A stretch of 64,000 bases of DNA from Bacteriovoracaceae bacterium (GTDB taxonomy: Bacteria; Bdellovibrionota; Bacteriovoracia; Bacteriovoracales; Bacteriovoracaceae). Where the stretch lies: assembly GCA_947446575.1 (NCBI GenBank), contig CANFHC010000006.1:62001-126000 (forward strand), written 5' to 3'. The notes beneath the pieces are model-generated. The model saw only the letters and a list, made by a program, of their open reading frames with translations. It made no database searches and had not been told where the DNA came from. The translations under genes were made by a program, and so were the position numbers. Shown here one piece after another: positions 16,461 through 25,859 of the stretch. How positions within the stretch are numbered: position 1 is the first letter of the stretch; every line of letters begins with the position of its first letter.

Positions 16461-17507
16461 ATGATTAAAACTTCTGGATACGCCGCTCTAAGTGCAACGG
16501 CACCACTTGCACCCTTCGAATTCACGAGAAGAGAGTTGCGTCCCAATGACGTATTGATAGAAATTGATTACTGCGGTGTTTGTCACTCTGATATTCACCA
16601 AGTTAAAAATGAATGGGGTGGCTCTGTCTATCCGATGGTTCCAGGCCATGAAATCGTGGGCCATATCACTAAAATTGGAAATCTCGTCACAAAATTTAAA
16701 GTGGGCGATCTCGCTGGAGTTGGCTGCCTCGTGGATTCTTGCAGGACTTGTGTCAGTTGCAAAGAGGGCTTTGAACAATTTTGTGAAAATGGCTCAGTAG
16801 GAACTTATAATAGCACTGAAAAAGATGGCATCACTAGAACATTTGGTGGTTACTCAAAATGCATTGTCGTTAAAGATGAATTTGCTCTTAGAGTTCCAAA
16901 TAATTTAGAACTCTCTCACGTTGCTCCTCTGCTTTGTGCGGGCATTACTACTTACTCTCCACTTCGTCATTGGAATGTTGGTCCTGGAAAAAAAGTTGGA
17001 GTCGTGGGCCTTGGTGGATTAGGTCATATGGCCGTAAAATTTGCACATTCGTTTGGAGCAAATGTAAGTGTGTTTAGTCGATCAGCTAGTAAAAAAGAGG
17101 ATGCTCTGAGATTAGGGGCTAGTGAAATTATTTTAAGTAATGATCAAGAAGCGATGATAGCAACGCATGCGGGAAGTTTTGATTTTATCATCGACACCGT
17201 CTCTGCACCTCACGATTTAAATCATTACCTACCACTCTTAAAACGCGACGGAGTTATGGTTCTTGTGGGGCTACCAGAAGTTCCCCCTACGGTAGAAGCA
17301 GGAAATTTAATCTTTGGGCGCAGAAGTCTTGCAGGATCTCTCATTGGAGGAATTCCCGAAACTCAAGAGATGCTCGATTATTGCGGGACCCATAACATCG
17401 TGTGTGACGTAGAGATTATACCGCCTACCCAAATAAATGAAGCGTTTACTAGAATGTTAAAAAGTGATGTGAAGTATCGTTTTGTTCTCGATATGAAATC
17501 TATTTAA
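16461..17507 (+). CDS. zinc-dependent NAD(P)-alcohol dehydrogenase, cinnamyl/YahK type
   Basis: This 348-residue medium-chain dehydrogenase belongs to the cinnamyl-alcohol dehydrogenase branch. Catalytic zinc ligands are C41 in DYCGVCHSDIH and H63-E64 in PGHEIVG. The structural zinc lobe has four cysteines in CxxxxxSCRTCVSCKEGF..QFC. The coenzyme site is GLGGLGH. It would reduce aldehydes with NADPH. The ATG at 16461 is preceded by a strong AAGGAG. An inverted repeat lies 80-95 bases upstream. It is divergent from the thiohistidine locus, which may be coincidence. Confidence 0.9.
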   Translation: MIKTSGYAALSATAPLAPFEFTRRELRPNDVLIEIDYCGVCHSDIHQVKNEWGGSVYPMVPGHEIVGHITKIGNLVTKFKVGDLAGVGCLVDSCRTCVSCKEGFEQFCENGSVGTYNSTEKDGITRTFGGYSKCIVVKDEFALRVPNNLELSHVAPLLCAGITTYSPLRHWNVGPGKKVGVVGLGGLGHMAVKFAHSFGANVSVFSRSASKKEDALRLGASEIILSNDQEAMIATHAGSFDFIIDTVSAPHDLNHYLPLLKRDGVMVLVGLPEVPPTVEAGNLIFGRRSLAGSLIGGIPETQEMLDYCGTHNIVCDVEIIPPTQINEAFTRMLKSDVKYRFVLDMKSI

Positions 17508-18609
17508 GGCTTAATTGAAATGGCAGGGGCAACTCGCTCGTGCCATTTATTTTTACATTCCAAAAATGTTTTCCCGGATAATATGCTCTCGTTGTTACAA
17601 CTTTAAATGGAATTGAAAGTTTAATCTGTATTTTTTCTTTGGGAAGTAAAAGCATTTTTTTTCCTTTAAACACTTTTACATTATGTTTTCCATTTGCTCG
17701 AAGTAAGTGAATATCGTGATCCAAAATAATTTGAGCTTTTTTATTGCTGGCATTTTGAAGTGTGATACTCACTCTTAGTACTTCGCCTATTTTTACTTTT
17801 TTTGAGAGAATTTTTTGTTCAACAACTTTAATATTAAACGACTCAACACCGTGAAGTTGAAATGCTTTTTTGTTACCTTTTTTAATTAATGAGCGGCTGG
17901 CATGTTTAATAATCCAACTTAAATCATCAGATTTATTATTTGATTTATGCCATTCCAACAATTTCTCAACCACAAAATCCGGATGATTTTTTGAATGGTC
18001 ATTAATATGATTTGCTACTGATTTTCGAACGTATTCCGAGGGATCATTTTTCAATTTTTCTAAAAAAATCCAAGTTAATTCTGGGTCACTAACAAAATCT
18101 TGCAACTTCATTCCCCAAGGAAGAAGTGGGCGCGATCCCTCTGAGACCCATCTCCTTACGTGTTCACTTTCGTCATCAACCCATTCTTTAAAAAACTTCA
18201 TTACTTTTTTTTGGTCTTTTACAAAAAATGGGCGAACTGCAAACTCGCTGGTAAATTCCTTCGTCATCTCTTTAAGGGCGAGCATGGAAAGCTCAAAATT
18301 TTCGAGACCATAGAGTGAAACAAAATGAGTTAAGGGCCATACGGCCATCCCTGATATTCCTTGATGATCTTTTTCATTTTGTTTTAAAGCGCCAAGCAAA
18401 AAATGTATCGACTCTCCCAATTCTTTGGGCAAGTAATCATGCAATCTAACAGCCAGAAAATGCACGCGACCTTTGAGTTCTAACTTGTCTAATTCTTTAT
18501 CTATATTTTTTAAGAAAGCTTTTTTGTTAAACGCTGAATAATTTCTTTTCACAGCATCGGCTATGTTTTCAGCTACAGATTTATTAAATAAATTTTTAAA
18601 TGGTTCCAT
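17500..18609 (-). CDS. AlkC-like DNA glycosylase with Ig-like tail
   Basis: This 369-residue protein begins MEPFKNLFNK, like AlkC, and has a helical HEAT-like repeat region to about residue 245. This contains the conserved HVRRWVSEGSRPLLPWG and VRKSVANHINDHSK blocks. The C-terminal 110 residues are beta-rich and look like the Ig-like DNA-contacting domain described for some AlkC proteins. AlkC removes N3- and N7-alkylated bases from DNA. I chose the ATG at 18609, which has an AGAGGT site; an ATG at 18636 lacks one. Its 3' end overlaps the convergent dehydrogenase gene by 8 bases. Confidence 0.82.
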   Translation of the reverse strand: MEPFKNLFNKSVAENIADAVKRNYSAFNKKAFLKNIDKELDKLELKGRVHFLAVRLHDYLPKELGESIHFLLGALKQNEKDHQGISGMAVWPLTHFVSLYGLENFELSMLALKEMTKEFTSEFAVRPFFVKDQKKVMKFFKEWVDDESEHVRRWVSEGSRPLLPWGMKLQDFVSDPELTWIFLEKLKNDPSEYVRKSVANHINDHSKNHPDFVVEKLLEWHKSNNKSDDLSWIIKHASRSLIKKGNKKAFQLHGVESFNIKVVEQKILSKKVKIGEVLRVSITLQNASNKKAQIILDHDIHLLRANGKHNVKVFKGKKMLLLPKEKIQIKLSIPFKVVTTRAYYPGKHFWNVKINGTSELPLPFQLSLK

Positions 18610-18695
18610 AACACCTCTACTTTGTGCATTAGACATAAGCGTAGGACACTTCTTTCAGTCTTTCAATCTTCCTTCACCTCAATTAAAATAGACCT

Positions 18696-19289
18696 ATGAA
18701 AAATCTCGAAAAAAAAATCTATGATGACTTAAAGACTATTCCACCAAAGAAAAGACGAGAATTGCTCATCCGTGAAATGGCAAACTTGACTGATAAAAAT
18801 ATTCATTGCTTCAAATGTACTGGTACATGCTGCACAATGAGTGCAAATTCTATGCAGATTACTCCGCTAGAAGCTTTGGACATTCTATTGTCTTTAAACA
18901 TCTCGGCTGAAAATGCCAACGAATTTAAAGAAAACATGAAAGAAAACATTAAACATTACCGTTTAGACAACGAAATATCTTTAGGGAAAAAGGCTCATAC
19001 ACATTTGAGAAAAACTTATACTTGCCCTTTTTTTGTACCTGGCCCCAAAGGTTGCACAATAAAAAAAGAATTAAAGCCCTATGGATGTTTAGGTTTTAAT
19101 CCCCGACTAGAAGAAGACAATGGAAGTCAATGTCACTCAGATTTTAATTTATTGGAGGCCAGAGAAGTCTCTCATCTTCCAAATGAGACCGATGCTAATG
19201 CATATATAAAAATTTTGTATCAACTCAATTGGAATAAATTAGAAATTCCTAAGGCGGTCCTCGTACTCCTCGAGCATATTTACCCATAG
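18696..19289 (+). CDS. YkgJ family cysteine-cluster protein
   Basis: This 197-residue cytosolic protein belongs to the YkgJ (zinc/iron-chelating cysteine cluster) family. Cysteines lie in CFKCTGTCCTM (near residue 44) and TCPFFVPGPKGCTI..PYGCLGFNPR (near 110-140), spaced to hold a metal. The family's function is unknown. The gene is single, starting about 60 bases from the divergent alkC-like gene. A shorter paralogue is encoded at 22655-23044. Confidence 0.82.
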   Translation: MKNLEKKIYDDLKTIPPKKRRELLIREMANLTDKNIHCFKCTGTCCTMSANSMQITPLEALDILLSLNISAENANEFKENMKENIKHYRLDNEISLGKKAHTHLRKTYTCPFFVPGPKGCTIKKELKPYGCLGFNPRLEEDNGSQCHSDFNLLEAREVSHLPNETDANAYIKILYQLNWNKLEIPKAVLVLLEHIYP

Positions 19290-19360
19290 ATTCATATTAT
19301 CTATTGTTCATTACCTTTGAATTGACTTAGTTTTTTACGAGACTAATCAAAGGAGAGAAA

Positions 19361-20065
19361 ATGAAATCACTTTCAATAATTGCACTACTAATATTTTTTT
19401 CACAAAATATTCAAGCTAAAATTGCCAACGAATCCGAACTTGGAATTTTATTAGCTAAAGGAAATTCGGATTCACAAAGTTATTCGGCGAAAGAAGTACT
19501 GAGTGAAAGATGGGATAACAACTCTCTCAAATTTGATGGACGTTATTTACAAACCAAAACAAGTGGAATTGAAAATGCCCGCTTTTGGTTAACTGGCCTT
19601 CGCTATGACCGAGAACTCAGCACAAGACTTGCGACTTTTTTAGGAGAAATTCTTGAAAGTAACAAATTTGCAGGCTACAATCAAAAATATAATTCTGATA
19701 TCGGTTTTAAATATGCCTTAACCAAAGAGGAAAAATTTCTTTGGAATGTTGAGCTCGGTTACCGCTACACAGTGGAAAATCAATTAAGTGGAACTAGTGC
19801 AAAATTACATTACATAAGAAGCTATATAGAGGCAGAAAAGAAATGGGCAGAAGGTGTAACAACAAAATTATGGTTTGAATATCTTCCTAACTTTACGACA
19901 GGATCAGATTATCAAATGAATAGCGAATTTTCTGTCAGTGCAGCACTAAACAATGTTTTCTCCCTTAAGAGTGGCTATCTTCTTCGTTATGACAATCTTC
20001 CCAACCCAGGGGCCATTGCGAAAACAGATACTCTGCTCACAACTGCATTGGTGGCAAAATTTTAA
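19361..20065 (+). CDS. DUF481 (YdiY-like) outer-membrane protein
   Basis: This 234-residue exported protein has a signal peptide cleaved near IQA at residue 19. A series of alternating amphipathic strands ends in a C-terminal phenylalanine (LVAKF), as in outer-membrane beta barrels. The SELGILLAKGNSDSQSY start of the mature part is the DUF481 signature (E-G-x-x-xTxGNT-like). Its role is unknown, probably a salt- or acid-induced barrel. An AAAGGAGAG site precedes the ATG. The MFS gene follows 18 bases later. Confidence 0.85.
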   Translation: MKSLSIIALLIFFSQNIQAKIANESELGILLAKGNSDSQSYSAKEVLSERWDNNSLKFDGRYLQTKTSGIENARFWLTGLRYDRELSTRLATFLGEILESNKFAGYNQKYNSDIGFKYALTKEEKFLWNVELGYRYTVENQLSGTSAKLHYIRSYIEAEKKWAEGVTTKLWFEYLPNFTTGSDYQMNSEFSVSAALNNVFSLKSGYLLRYDNLPNPGAIAKTDTLLTTALVAKF

Positions 20066-20083
20066 AAATATTTTAGGGAACAA

Positions 20084-21286
20084 ATGAATTTCAAAAATAA
20101 TGGCGCACTTCTTACTGTTTTGCTAATTGTGTTCGTCGATATTCTTGGATTCACAGTCATGATTCCCCTTCTTCCTTTTTATGCTGAAAGTTTAGGCGCC
20201 ACGCCCTTTGTCGTTGGAATGCTTTCTTCTATCTATGGATTATGCTCTTTAGTGGCCGGTCCCATCTTGGGCGAGCTTTCAGATCGTTATGGAAGAAGAA
20301 TTGTTCTATTACTCAGCCAAATTGGAACATGTATTGGATTTATTATTCTCGCACTCTCAAAAACTTTATGGATTGTTTTTATATCACGCATCATTGACGG
20401 TATCACTGCTGGAAATTTAACTGTTGCTCAAGCCTATATTTCAGATGTAACTGAACCAAAAAATCGTACTCGAGCTATGGGTTTAATTGGTGCTTCATTT
20501 GGTTTAGGTTTCATTTTAGGTCCAGCGATCTCTGGAGTACTTGTTCGCTTTGGTCACGCTGCCCCTATTTGGGCTTCGGCCGGATTGTCACTATTGAGTA
20601 TTATTGGTACGACAGTTTTTTTAAAAGATGTGAAAAAGCCTGGAGAAAATCTTGCTAAAGAATCAGGCGCCATTCACCAATTAAAAAAATCTTTTCGACT
20701 TTTAAATACCCCCATTTTAAAAGAAGGTTTCATTGTCTTTTTTATTTTTTCTATAAGCTTTGCTCTTTATATGTCGGGACTTGCTCTTTACTGTGAACGT
20801 GCTTTACAGTGGAATGGTCATGCTTTTACTGCTAGAGAAGTAGGTCTGCTTCTTTCTTATGTAGGAATTGTTTCACTAATTATACAACTTTTATTAATGG
20901 GTTATTTAGTCCGAGTTTTAGGTGAAATAAAAATAATGATGATTGGATTCTTTTCCACTTCACTTGCTTTATTAATCATGGGATTTGCACCACTATTAGC
21001 TATTTTTTTAATGGGCATTACTATCAACACTTTTGGAAATGCCATTCTTCGCCCTGCGATTTCAGGAATGCTTTCAAAAAATGCAAGTCCTGCTCACCAA
21101 GGATTAGTATTTGGTCTTAATCAAACACTCATGTCAATTGCACAAATTATTTGTCCACTGATAAGCGGATTTCTCATTGAAAAACAACTTACATTTTCTT
21201 GGTGTCTACTCATTTCTGCCGTTTCTTTTTTGGGATTAATTTTTGGACGAATGGCTTCTCAAAAAATAAAACTTCAACATTTGTAA
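20084..21286 (+). CDS. MFS transporter, TetA/multidrug type
   Basis: This 400-residue inner-membrane protein has twelve predicted helices. The MFS loop 2-3 motif is GELSDRYGRR, and motif C-like glycines lie in GLGFILGPAISG, which mark drug:H+ antiporters of the TetA (DHA1) group. It would export a small molecule in exchange for protons. It follows the DUF481 gene closely and may be co-transcribed. The substrate is not predictable. Confidence 0.9.
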   Translation: MNFKNNGALLTVLLIVFVDILGFTVMIPLLPFYAESLGATPFVVGMLSSIYGLCSLVAGPILGELSDRYGRRIVLLLSQIGTCIGFIILALSKTLWIVFISRIIDGITAGNLTVAQAYISDVTEPKNRTRAMGLIGASFGLGFILGPAISGVLVRFGHAAPIWASAGLSLLSIIGTTVFLKDVKKPGENLAKESGAIHQLKKSFRLLNTPILKEGFIVFFIFSISFALYMSGLALYCERALQWNGHAFTAREVGLLLSYVGIVSLIIQLLLMGYLVRVLGEIKIMMIGFFSTSLALLIMGFAPLLAIFLMGITINTFGNAILRPAISGMLSKNASPAHQGLVFGLNQTLMSIAQIICPLISGFLIEKQLTFSWCLLISAVSFLGLIFGRMASQKIKLQHL

Positions 21287-21380
21287 GCATACTAAATTCC
21301 TATTTATTATTTTTTATTTTGTATTTAAAAACTCAGCTTTTTTAGCGCAAGATAAGTGACTAATGTTCTAAGGAGTTTTT

Positions 21381-21746
21381 ATGCAAGATAAAGATCCAAA
21401 AACCATCTACAAACAAAAAATGCAAATTGCTATTGATAATTTTTTAATCGCCGAAAAAGAAGGTGCTGAAAAATACGCACCCAATACTTATGTCTGGGCT
21501 AAACAAAAAATTTATGGAGATAAAAAAATTATTTTACAATACCCTGATAACGAAGAACATACAGAGCTTGCTGCTGATGATGCATGCGCAGCTGCTGCCA
21601 AATTATTAGCAACTGTACGCCGACATGCAAGAAGTGGAGAAATGGAGTTCTACGATGTATTAAGCAAGACCAATAGTACTACGGGTAATAAATCAGATGA
21701 AGAGGCGATAAAATCTCTCGTCAATGAAGGAGGGCCAGTTATATAA
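21381..21746 (+). CDS. small hydrophilic protein of unknown function
   Basis: This 121-residue protein has no signal peptide or membrane segment and is preceded by a clear AAGGAG site. The stretch AEKEGAEKYAPNTYVWAKQK resembles the repeated AGAxxYAPxxLxxA motif of DUF4398 periplasmic proteins, and a second helix (DDACAAAAKLLATVRRHAR) could pair with it as a helical hairpin. The family link is tentative and no function can be given. It stands between the MFS and EamA transporter genes, 22 bases before the latter. Confidence 0.7.
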   Translation: MQDKDPKTIYKQKMQIAIDNFLIAEKEGAEKYAPNTYVWAKQKIYGDKKIILQYPDNEEHTELAADDACAAAAKLLATVRRHARSGEMEFYDVLSKTNSTTGNKSDEEAIKSLVNEGGPVI

Positions 21747-21768
21747 TTTTTTGCTATAGTTAATAGCA

Positions 21769-22662
21769 ATGAAAAAAAATTTACGAAAATTAGGCTTTAC
21801 TCAAATTATTCTCTCCGGAATCTGCTTTGGTTTTTTAGGTTTGTTTGGAAAGCTAGCCTACCAAAGAAATATCTCGCCTGGAGAGCTCTTAGCTCTTCGC
21901 TATTTATTATCTGCAATAATTACTGGTGCACTCATTCTATTTACCAGCAGAAAATCGTTTTTCTCGCTTTCATCCTTTGAAATAATCTCCTCTATTTGTT
22001 TGGGAATTTTTGGTTACGCTCTTTTTTCAAGTCTTTATTTTATGGCCCTAATGAGGCTATCGGCATCGCTAACAGTTTTATTGCTTTATACATATCCAAT
22101 CATGGTCACACTCTTTTCTCGCTTTTTTCTCCATGAAAAAATGGGCAAACTTGGGGTTGTAGCATTACTTTTGGTGAGTGTCGGAATAGTGGGATTAGTT
22201 TGGGGTGAATGGAGTGCCAGTGAACCCAAGTACATTCTCGCAGGCCTTGGTTCAGCTCTTTTTTATGCTCTCTATATTATACTTTCCAGAAAATATTTAA
22301 GTGAAGTAGCGGCCATTCCTTCTTCATTCTATGTACAACTTGGTGCAGGAATCGTTTTATCAATCATTCATTTTCATGGGGCAACTCATCGCCCTTTTGA
22401 AATAATAAGAGATCATTATGCACTCATTTTTTCGATGTCTATTCTTTGTTCATTAATGGCCATGACACTTTTTTTAGCTGGATTACAAAAAATAAAATCT
22501 TCAGAAGCATCTATTTTGAGTATGACTGAGCCTATATCAGGCGTTCTTATCGCAAGTTTATTTCTACACGAAAAGATGCAATTCATCCAAATTATGGGTG
22601 GAGTTTTAATTCTCTTTGGAATGGCAATAATTTCTCTTAAAAAGACGAGTCAAGATGAGTAA
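21769..22662 (+). CDS. EamA/DMT family transporter
   Basis: This 297-residue inner-membrane protein has ten predicted helices formed by two EamA repeats (residues about 10-145 and 155-290). Each contains the characteristic xxEPxxxxLxxxLxLxE-like turn (for example SMTEPISGVLIASLFLHEKM). Such proteins export metabolites or amino acids. Its stop overlaps the start of a YkgJ-family gene by 8 bases, so the two are translationally coupled. Confidence 0.9.
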   Translation: MKKNLRKLGFTQIILSGICFGFLGLFGKLAYQRNISPGELLALRYLLSAIITGALILFTSRKSFFSLSSFEIISSICLGIFGYALFSSLYFMALMRLSASLTVLLLYTYPIMVTLFSRFFLHEKMGKLGVVALLLVSVGIVGLVWGEWSASEPKYILAGLGSALFYALYIILSRKYLSEVAAIPSSFYVQLGAGIVLSIIHFHGATHRPFEIIRDHYALIFSMSILCSLMAMTLFLAGLQKIKSSEASILSMTEPISGVLIASLFLHEKMQFIQIMGGVLILFGMAIISLKKTSQDE

Positions 22663-23044
22663 AAAAAATAATATTCAAGAACATTTAAATGATTTATCAC
22701 TTTGGACTAAATATAAAAAAGGGCTTTGTGAAACTTGTGAGGGCCTATGTTGTTACATGCCGGTGGAAGCTAAAGTTAGTGACCTCATTCGTTTAAATAT
22801 TCTCGATGCTTTTCATCTGGAACTAAGTGATCGAGAACAAATAAAAGATGCACTCAAGCATCCTGCAATTTTGCGCTACACTCCTAGCACTGAAAAATTT
22901 ACGCTGAAACAAAAGCCTGATGGGTCTTGTTTTTTTCTTGATGCTAACAAACGTTGTAATCGCTATGAAGATCGACCAGATACATGTAGAAATCATCCTC
23001 AAATCGGTCCACGTCCTGGGTTTTGTGCTTACATGAAAAAATAA
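22655..23044 (+). CDS. YkgJ family cysteine-cluster protein, short
   Basis: This 129-residue member of the YkgJ family has metal-binding cysteines in LCETCEGLCCYMP (near residue 27) and in GSCFFLDANKRCNRYEDRPDTCRNHP (about 88-113). Its start overlaps the EamA transporter gene, implying joint expression. It is a second YkgJ copy beside the one at 18696-19289; sequence outside the cysteine clusters differs, so this is not a recent duplication. The function of the family is unknown. Confidence 0.85.
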   Translation: MSKKNNIQEHLNDLSLWTKYKKGLCETCEGLCCYMPVEAKVSDLIRLNILDAFHLELSDREQIKDALKHPAILRYTPSTEKFTLKQKPDGSCFFLDANKRCNRYEDRPDTCRNHPQIGPRPGFCAYMKK

Positions 23045-23047
23045 AAC

Positions 23048-23857
23048 CTATGTCGCCCAAAGCTCTTCGTTAAATTTACACAAACCAATTTGCATCTCTT
23101 TCGGTAAAAATCCCACTGATTCGTAAATTTTGGCTGCATGATAAAATGGATCAGCCACCATGATAAATTCTTTAACCTGCATTTGCTCCATCGCAAATAG
23201 ACATGTTTGATAAACAAGTGTTGAGCATATACCTTGTCTTCTATAATCAGGATGAGTTCCCACTGTTTGAAATCGCCCTAATCCATTTTGGGCAAATATT
23301 CCAAGATCTCCTACTAGTCGCTCTCCTAAAAAAGCGCCTACCCAAAAACCTTTTTGATCTTTAATCATTAAACGATAATCGGCAATTTTCTTTGCCGCAT
23401 ATTTTCGATAAGGGATTTCTTGAAAATGTTCGGCCCTACACAAAACATGATTTTCAATAACTTTCTCCCAATCACTCTCATTATCGATTAGTTTAATTTG
23501 TAATTCATGATTTATTTTTTTTGGCTTAACAATTGTATCGGCTACCATCACAATCGAAGTTTCTAAATTAAACCCATCATTTAAAAAGAGTTCAGGTGAA
23601 CCGACATCGCCCGTTATTGAATCCCACGCAAAAGTCATATGTTCAACGCCCATCGTTTTAAATTGATCATTAAACAATTCTTTCCACAAGAGATAAGAAT
23701 ATGGAGTTGGAGGATTTTTAAAATAAAGAAGATTCCCCCAGAAGAAAGTGGGGTTCGTTGGTGTTTTAATCACTAAAAATTCATCGTATTCTAGTACGAT
23801 ACCAGTAAAGCGATGAAAAAATAAATCCGTCAAAAAGGCTTTAGAATCAATCTTCAT
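23048..23857 (-). CDS. GNAT family N-acetyltransferase
   Basis: This 269-residue protein is a two-part GNAT enzyme. The C-terminal half (about 120-260) carries the acetyl-CoA loop THPDYRRQGICSTLVYQ and the strand AFLGERLVGDLGIF. The N-terminal half is a degenerate GNAT-like fold. The enzyme would transfer an acyl group to an amine, substrate unknown. It ends 3 bases from the convergent YkgJ-type gene and is monocistronic. Confidence 0.82.
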   Translation of the reverse strand: MKIDSKAFLTDLFFHRFTGIVLEYDEFLVIKTPTNPTFFWGNLLYFKNPPTPYSYLLWKELFNDQFKTMGVEHMTFAWDSITGDVGSPELFLNDGFNLETSIVMVADTIVKPKKINHELQIKLIDNESDWEKVIENHVLCRAEHFQEIPYRKYAAKKIADYRLMIKDQKGFWVGAFLGERLVGDLGIFAQNGLGRFQTVGTHPDYRRQGICSTLVYQTCLFAMEQMQVKEFIMVADPFYHAAKIYESVGFLPKEMQIGLCKFNEELWAT

Positions 23858-23921
23858 ATAACCTCATACAGAGATTTTATAATGAATTTTGATTCTATGC
23901 AAATTCGCCAATTTTCAAAAA

Positions 23922-24179
23922 TTAGATGGTCTTTTTAATGATCTTTTTCTTCTTAGCACATTTCAATTTGCCATTGACCATTTTGCAGCTCTTATCGACA
24001 ATCGTTTTTTCGGTTTTAATCAAATCAACGTCAGGCTTTTCGACTTTGGTTGGCCCCTTAGACTCCAAACTAGGTGCTGGTACAGCTTCCACCACGGGTG
24101 CGGTTTCTGCTTTAATTTTTCTTCCACAATATCCTGCCAAAAATAAGGCGACAAAAGAACTTAAGAATAAAATTTTCAT
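23922..24179 (-). CDS. small exported Lys/Pro-rich protein
   Basis: This 85-residue protein has a hydrophobic leader (MKILFLSSFVALFLAGYCG) and a Lys/Glu/Pro-rich remainder ending in a basic KKKKIIKKT tail. The cysteine at 18 follows Tyr, so it is a poor lipobox; two more cysteines (CKMVNGKLKCAK) could form a disulfide. An AGAGGT site lies 6 bases before the ATG. No family is recognised. It is likely periplasmic or surface-attached. Confidence 0.65.
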   Translation of the reverse strand: MKILFLSSFVALFLAGYCGRKIKAETAPVVEAVPAPSLESKGPTKVEKPDVDLIKTEKTIVDKSCKMVNGKLKCAKKKKIIKKTI

Positions 24180-24274
24180 TTATTACCTCTTAAGGATTGT
24201 GTTTGGTTTAAGCTATGATAAAAAGGATAAAATACCTATACGAAATTATGAATTTAGCTATGAACGGGCAGAAT

Positions 24275-24931
24275 TTATTGAGACTTTGTTTTTTGATCAC
24301 AAAATTTCAACTGATCTAGGTGACTTTTAAACCAATCAACTAAAAGTTTTCTCCCCCGATGATCATTTTGTCTAAGTGGTCCCCATTGAAAAATATATTT
24401 TCCAAAAATTTGTCCTTCTAAATCTGAACGTAATTTTTTCCCAGCACTGGTTGGTGCTCCAAGCAACTGCCATGTCATGAGCTTGACTCCACATCTTAAA
24501 TTATCTGCACCATTTAAAACGTTAGACTCGGAAGGAGTAATATCACATTTACTTTTAGCAGTTTGCTTGGCGAGCTGAAGAAGTCCAAAGCTTCTATGCC
24601 CTCGGGACTTAGGAGACATTACTTTTTCATTAAATCCACTCTCTGCTCTTGTTAGCGCAGAAAAAAAGACAATCCAGAAATCAGTTTTGTCTTCAATGCT
24701 GGCCTTATTGTAACCAACGCACTCTAAGTCTTCGAGGTCCTCTTCATCTATTTCCATTGAGAGAATGTTTTCATCTTTTTTACTACCACTTAAAATTTCT
24801 TCTCTGATTGCGTTCGACCATTCTGGTTTCCAAGAATAACGTTTACGATAAGAATTGATTTGCACTTCTGCGCGTAAAGTTTGTCCCCAGAATAAGGAAA
24901 TTAAAAGTAGGATCAAAAGACGATTTGTCAT
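24275..24931 (-). CDS. secreted lytic-transglycosylase-like protein
   Basis: This 218-residue protein has a signal peptide (cleavage near LRA, residue 21) and a lysozyme-like domain. Evidence for the domain is the catalytic-glutamate motif TRAE97SGF, followed by SFGLLQL (about 114-120) and conserved cysteines around CDIT and LRCGVKLM. Such domains cut peptidoglycan glycan strands. In a predator it could act on self or prey wall; that is inference. It stands alone, with the 3D-domain gene upstream on the same strand. Confidence 0.8.
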   Translation of the reverse strand: MTNRLLILLLISLFWGQTLRAEVQINSYRKRYSWKPEWSNAIREEILSGSKKDENILSMEIDEEDLEDLECVGYNKASIEDKTDFWIVFFSALTRAESGFNEKVMSPKSRGHRSFGLLQLAKQTAKSKCDITPSESNVLNGADNLRCGVKLMTWQLLGAPTSAGKKLRSDLEGQIFGKYIFQWGPLRQNDHRGRKLLVDWFKSHLDQLKFCDQKTKSQ

Positions 24932-24983
24932 TGAAAAAGTATAAACTTTTCGAATTTATACTTCAAGTTTTATACGCACAAAC

Positions 24984-25763
24984 TTAGCGAGCATGAAGGT
25001 CAAATAAATCAGAAATTATTTTTTTATCTGTCACGATATAAGCTTGAAACATTTTATCTTGATTGCTTTTTATCCATGGAAAAAACGGAGCTGTCATGTG
25101 AGTCCCAATAAAAACATCAATATGATTGTCTTTAATCGCCCCACCTTTATCGCCGGCAAAAAAATATCCATCATGAATAATGACTCTGCCAGAAGATAAT
25201 GTAATTTTAGCTCCACGCGCCTCTGGAATATAAAGAACTGTACCAAGTGGAATTTTCGTTAGATCAGTAGCGAGTGTTCTATAGGGAGCTAAAATAAAAT
25301 CATCAAGCCCATCTCCGTAAGGCCCGTTGGCTTCACGGAATTTTGTTCTACTGACATCTATTTTAAAAATCTTTTTACAATCAACAGTGTTTGATTCAGT
25401 GACACCTGCATAGTTATAAGTAATGGCCTCTTTATTTTTTGAAAGGATTCGAACAGATCCTTCCATTGCGGAATCGCACCACTGACGTAATGTTAATTTA
25501 GGACCAAGTTCAAGATTGTTTAAATCGCGAAGAGCGAAATCCCCTCCACCATCGGTTATTTGTGGAAGGTAGTAGTAAGTTCCCCAAAGTGTGACTCTAT
25601 TTAAAACATCATTGGCTGATGGTTCCTTAAAAGAAAATGTGTCTCGGGCCAGGGGGTCATTGCGCTCAATTCTTTCATTATTTTTGGCAACTGGTTGATG
25701 GCGGGCAAAAGCACATGAACAAATTAATGAAAACATCACGACAGCATTTAACGTCTTAAACAT
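24984..25763 (-). CDS. secreted 3D-domain (MltA-like double-psi barrel) protein
   Basis: This 259-residue exported protein has a C-terminal 3D domain. The three conserved aspartates lie in GYFFAGDKGGAIKDNHIDVFIG (about residues 205-226), as in MltA and related wall hydrolases. The leader ends CAFA; SC at 15-16 could also act as a lipobox. The 3D fold forms the catalytic groove of lytic transglycosylases, so a peptidoglycan-active role is likely. It is adjacent to another wall-active gene, with about 50 bases between them, suggesting a functional pair. Confidence 0.78.
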   Translation of the reverse strand: MFKTLNAVVMFSLICSCAFARHQPVAKNNERIERNDPLARDTFSFKEPSANDVLNRVTLWGTYYYLPQITDGGGDFALRDLNNLELGPKLTLRQWCDSAMEGSVRILSKNKEAITYNYAGVTESNTVDCKKIFKIDVSRTKFREANGPYGDGLDDFILAPYRTLATDLTKIPLGTVLYIPEARGAKITLSSGRVIIHDGYFFAGDKGGAIKDNHIDVFIGTHMTAPFFPWIKSNQDKMFQAYIVTDKKIISDLFDLHAR

Positions 25764-25859
25764 GTTTAACTCTCCCTTACACGTATTAGAAAATTATAAA
25801 GGGAGTTTGAAAAAAGGCTTAGGATGGATAAAATTTCCTCTTGACCAGAGCATCCTGCT

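Noticed and set aside
23889..24330. Plus-strand frames of 85 and 134 residues over the small exported-protein gene
   Set aside because: The minus-strand frame has a signal peptide and an AGAGGT site; the plus frames show only the hydrophobic complement of Lys-rich codons.
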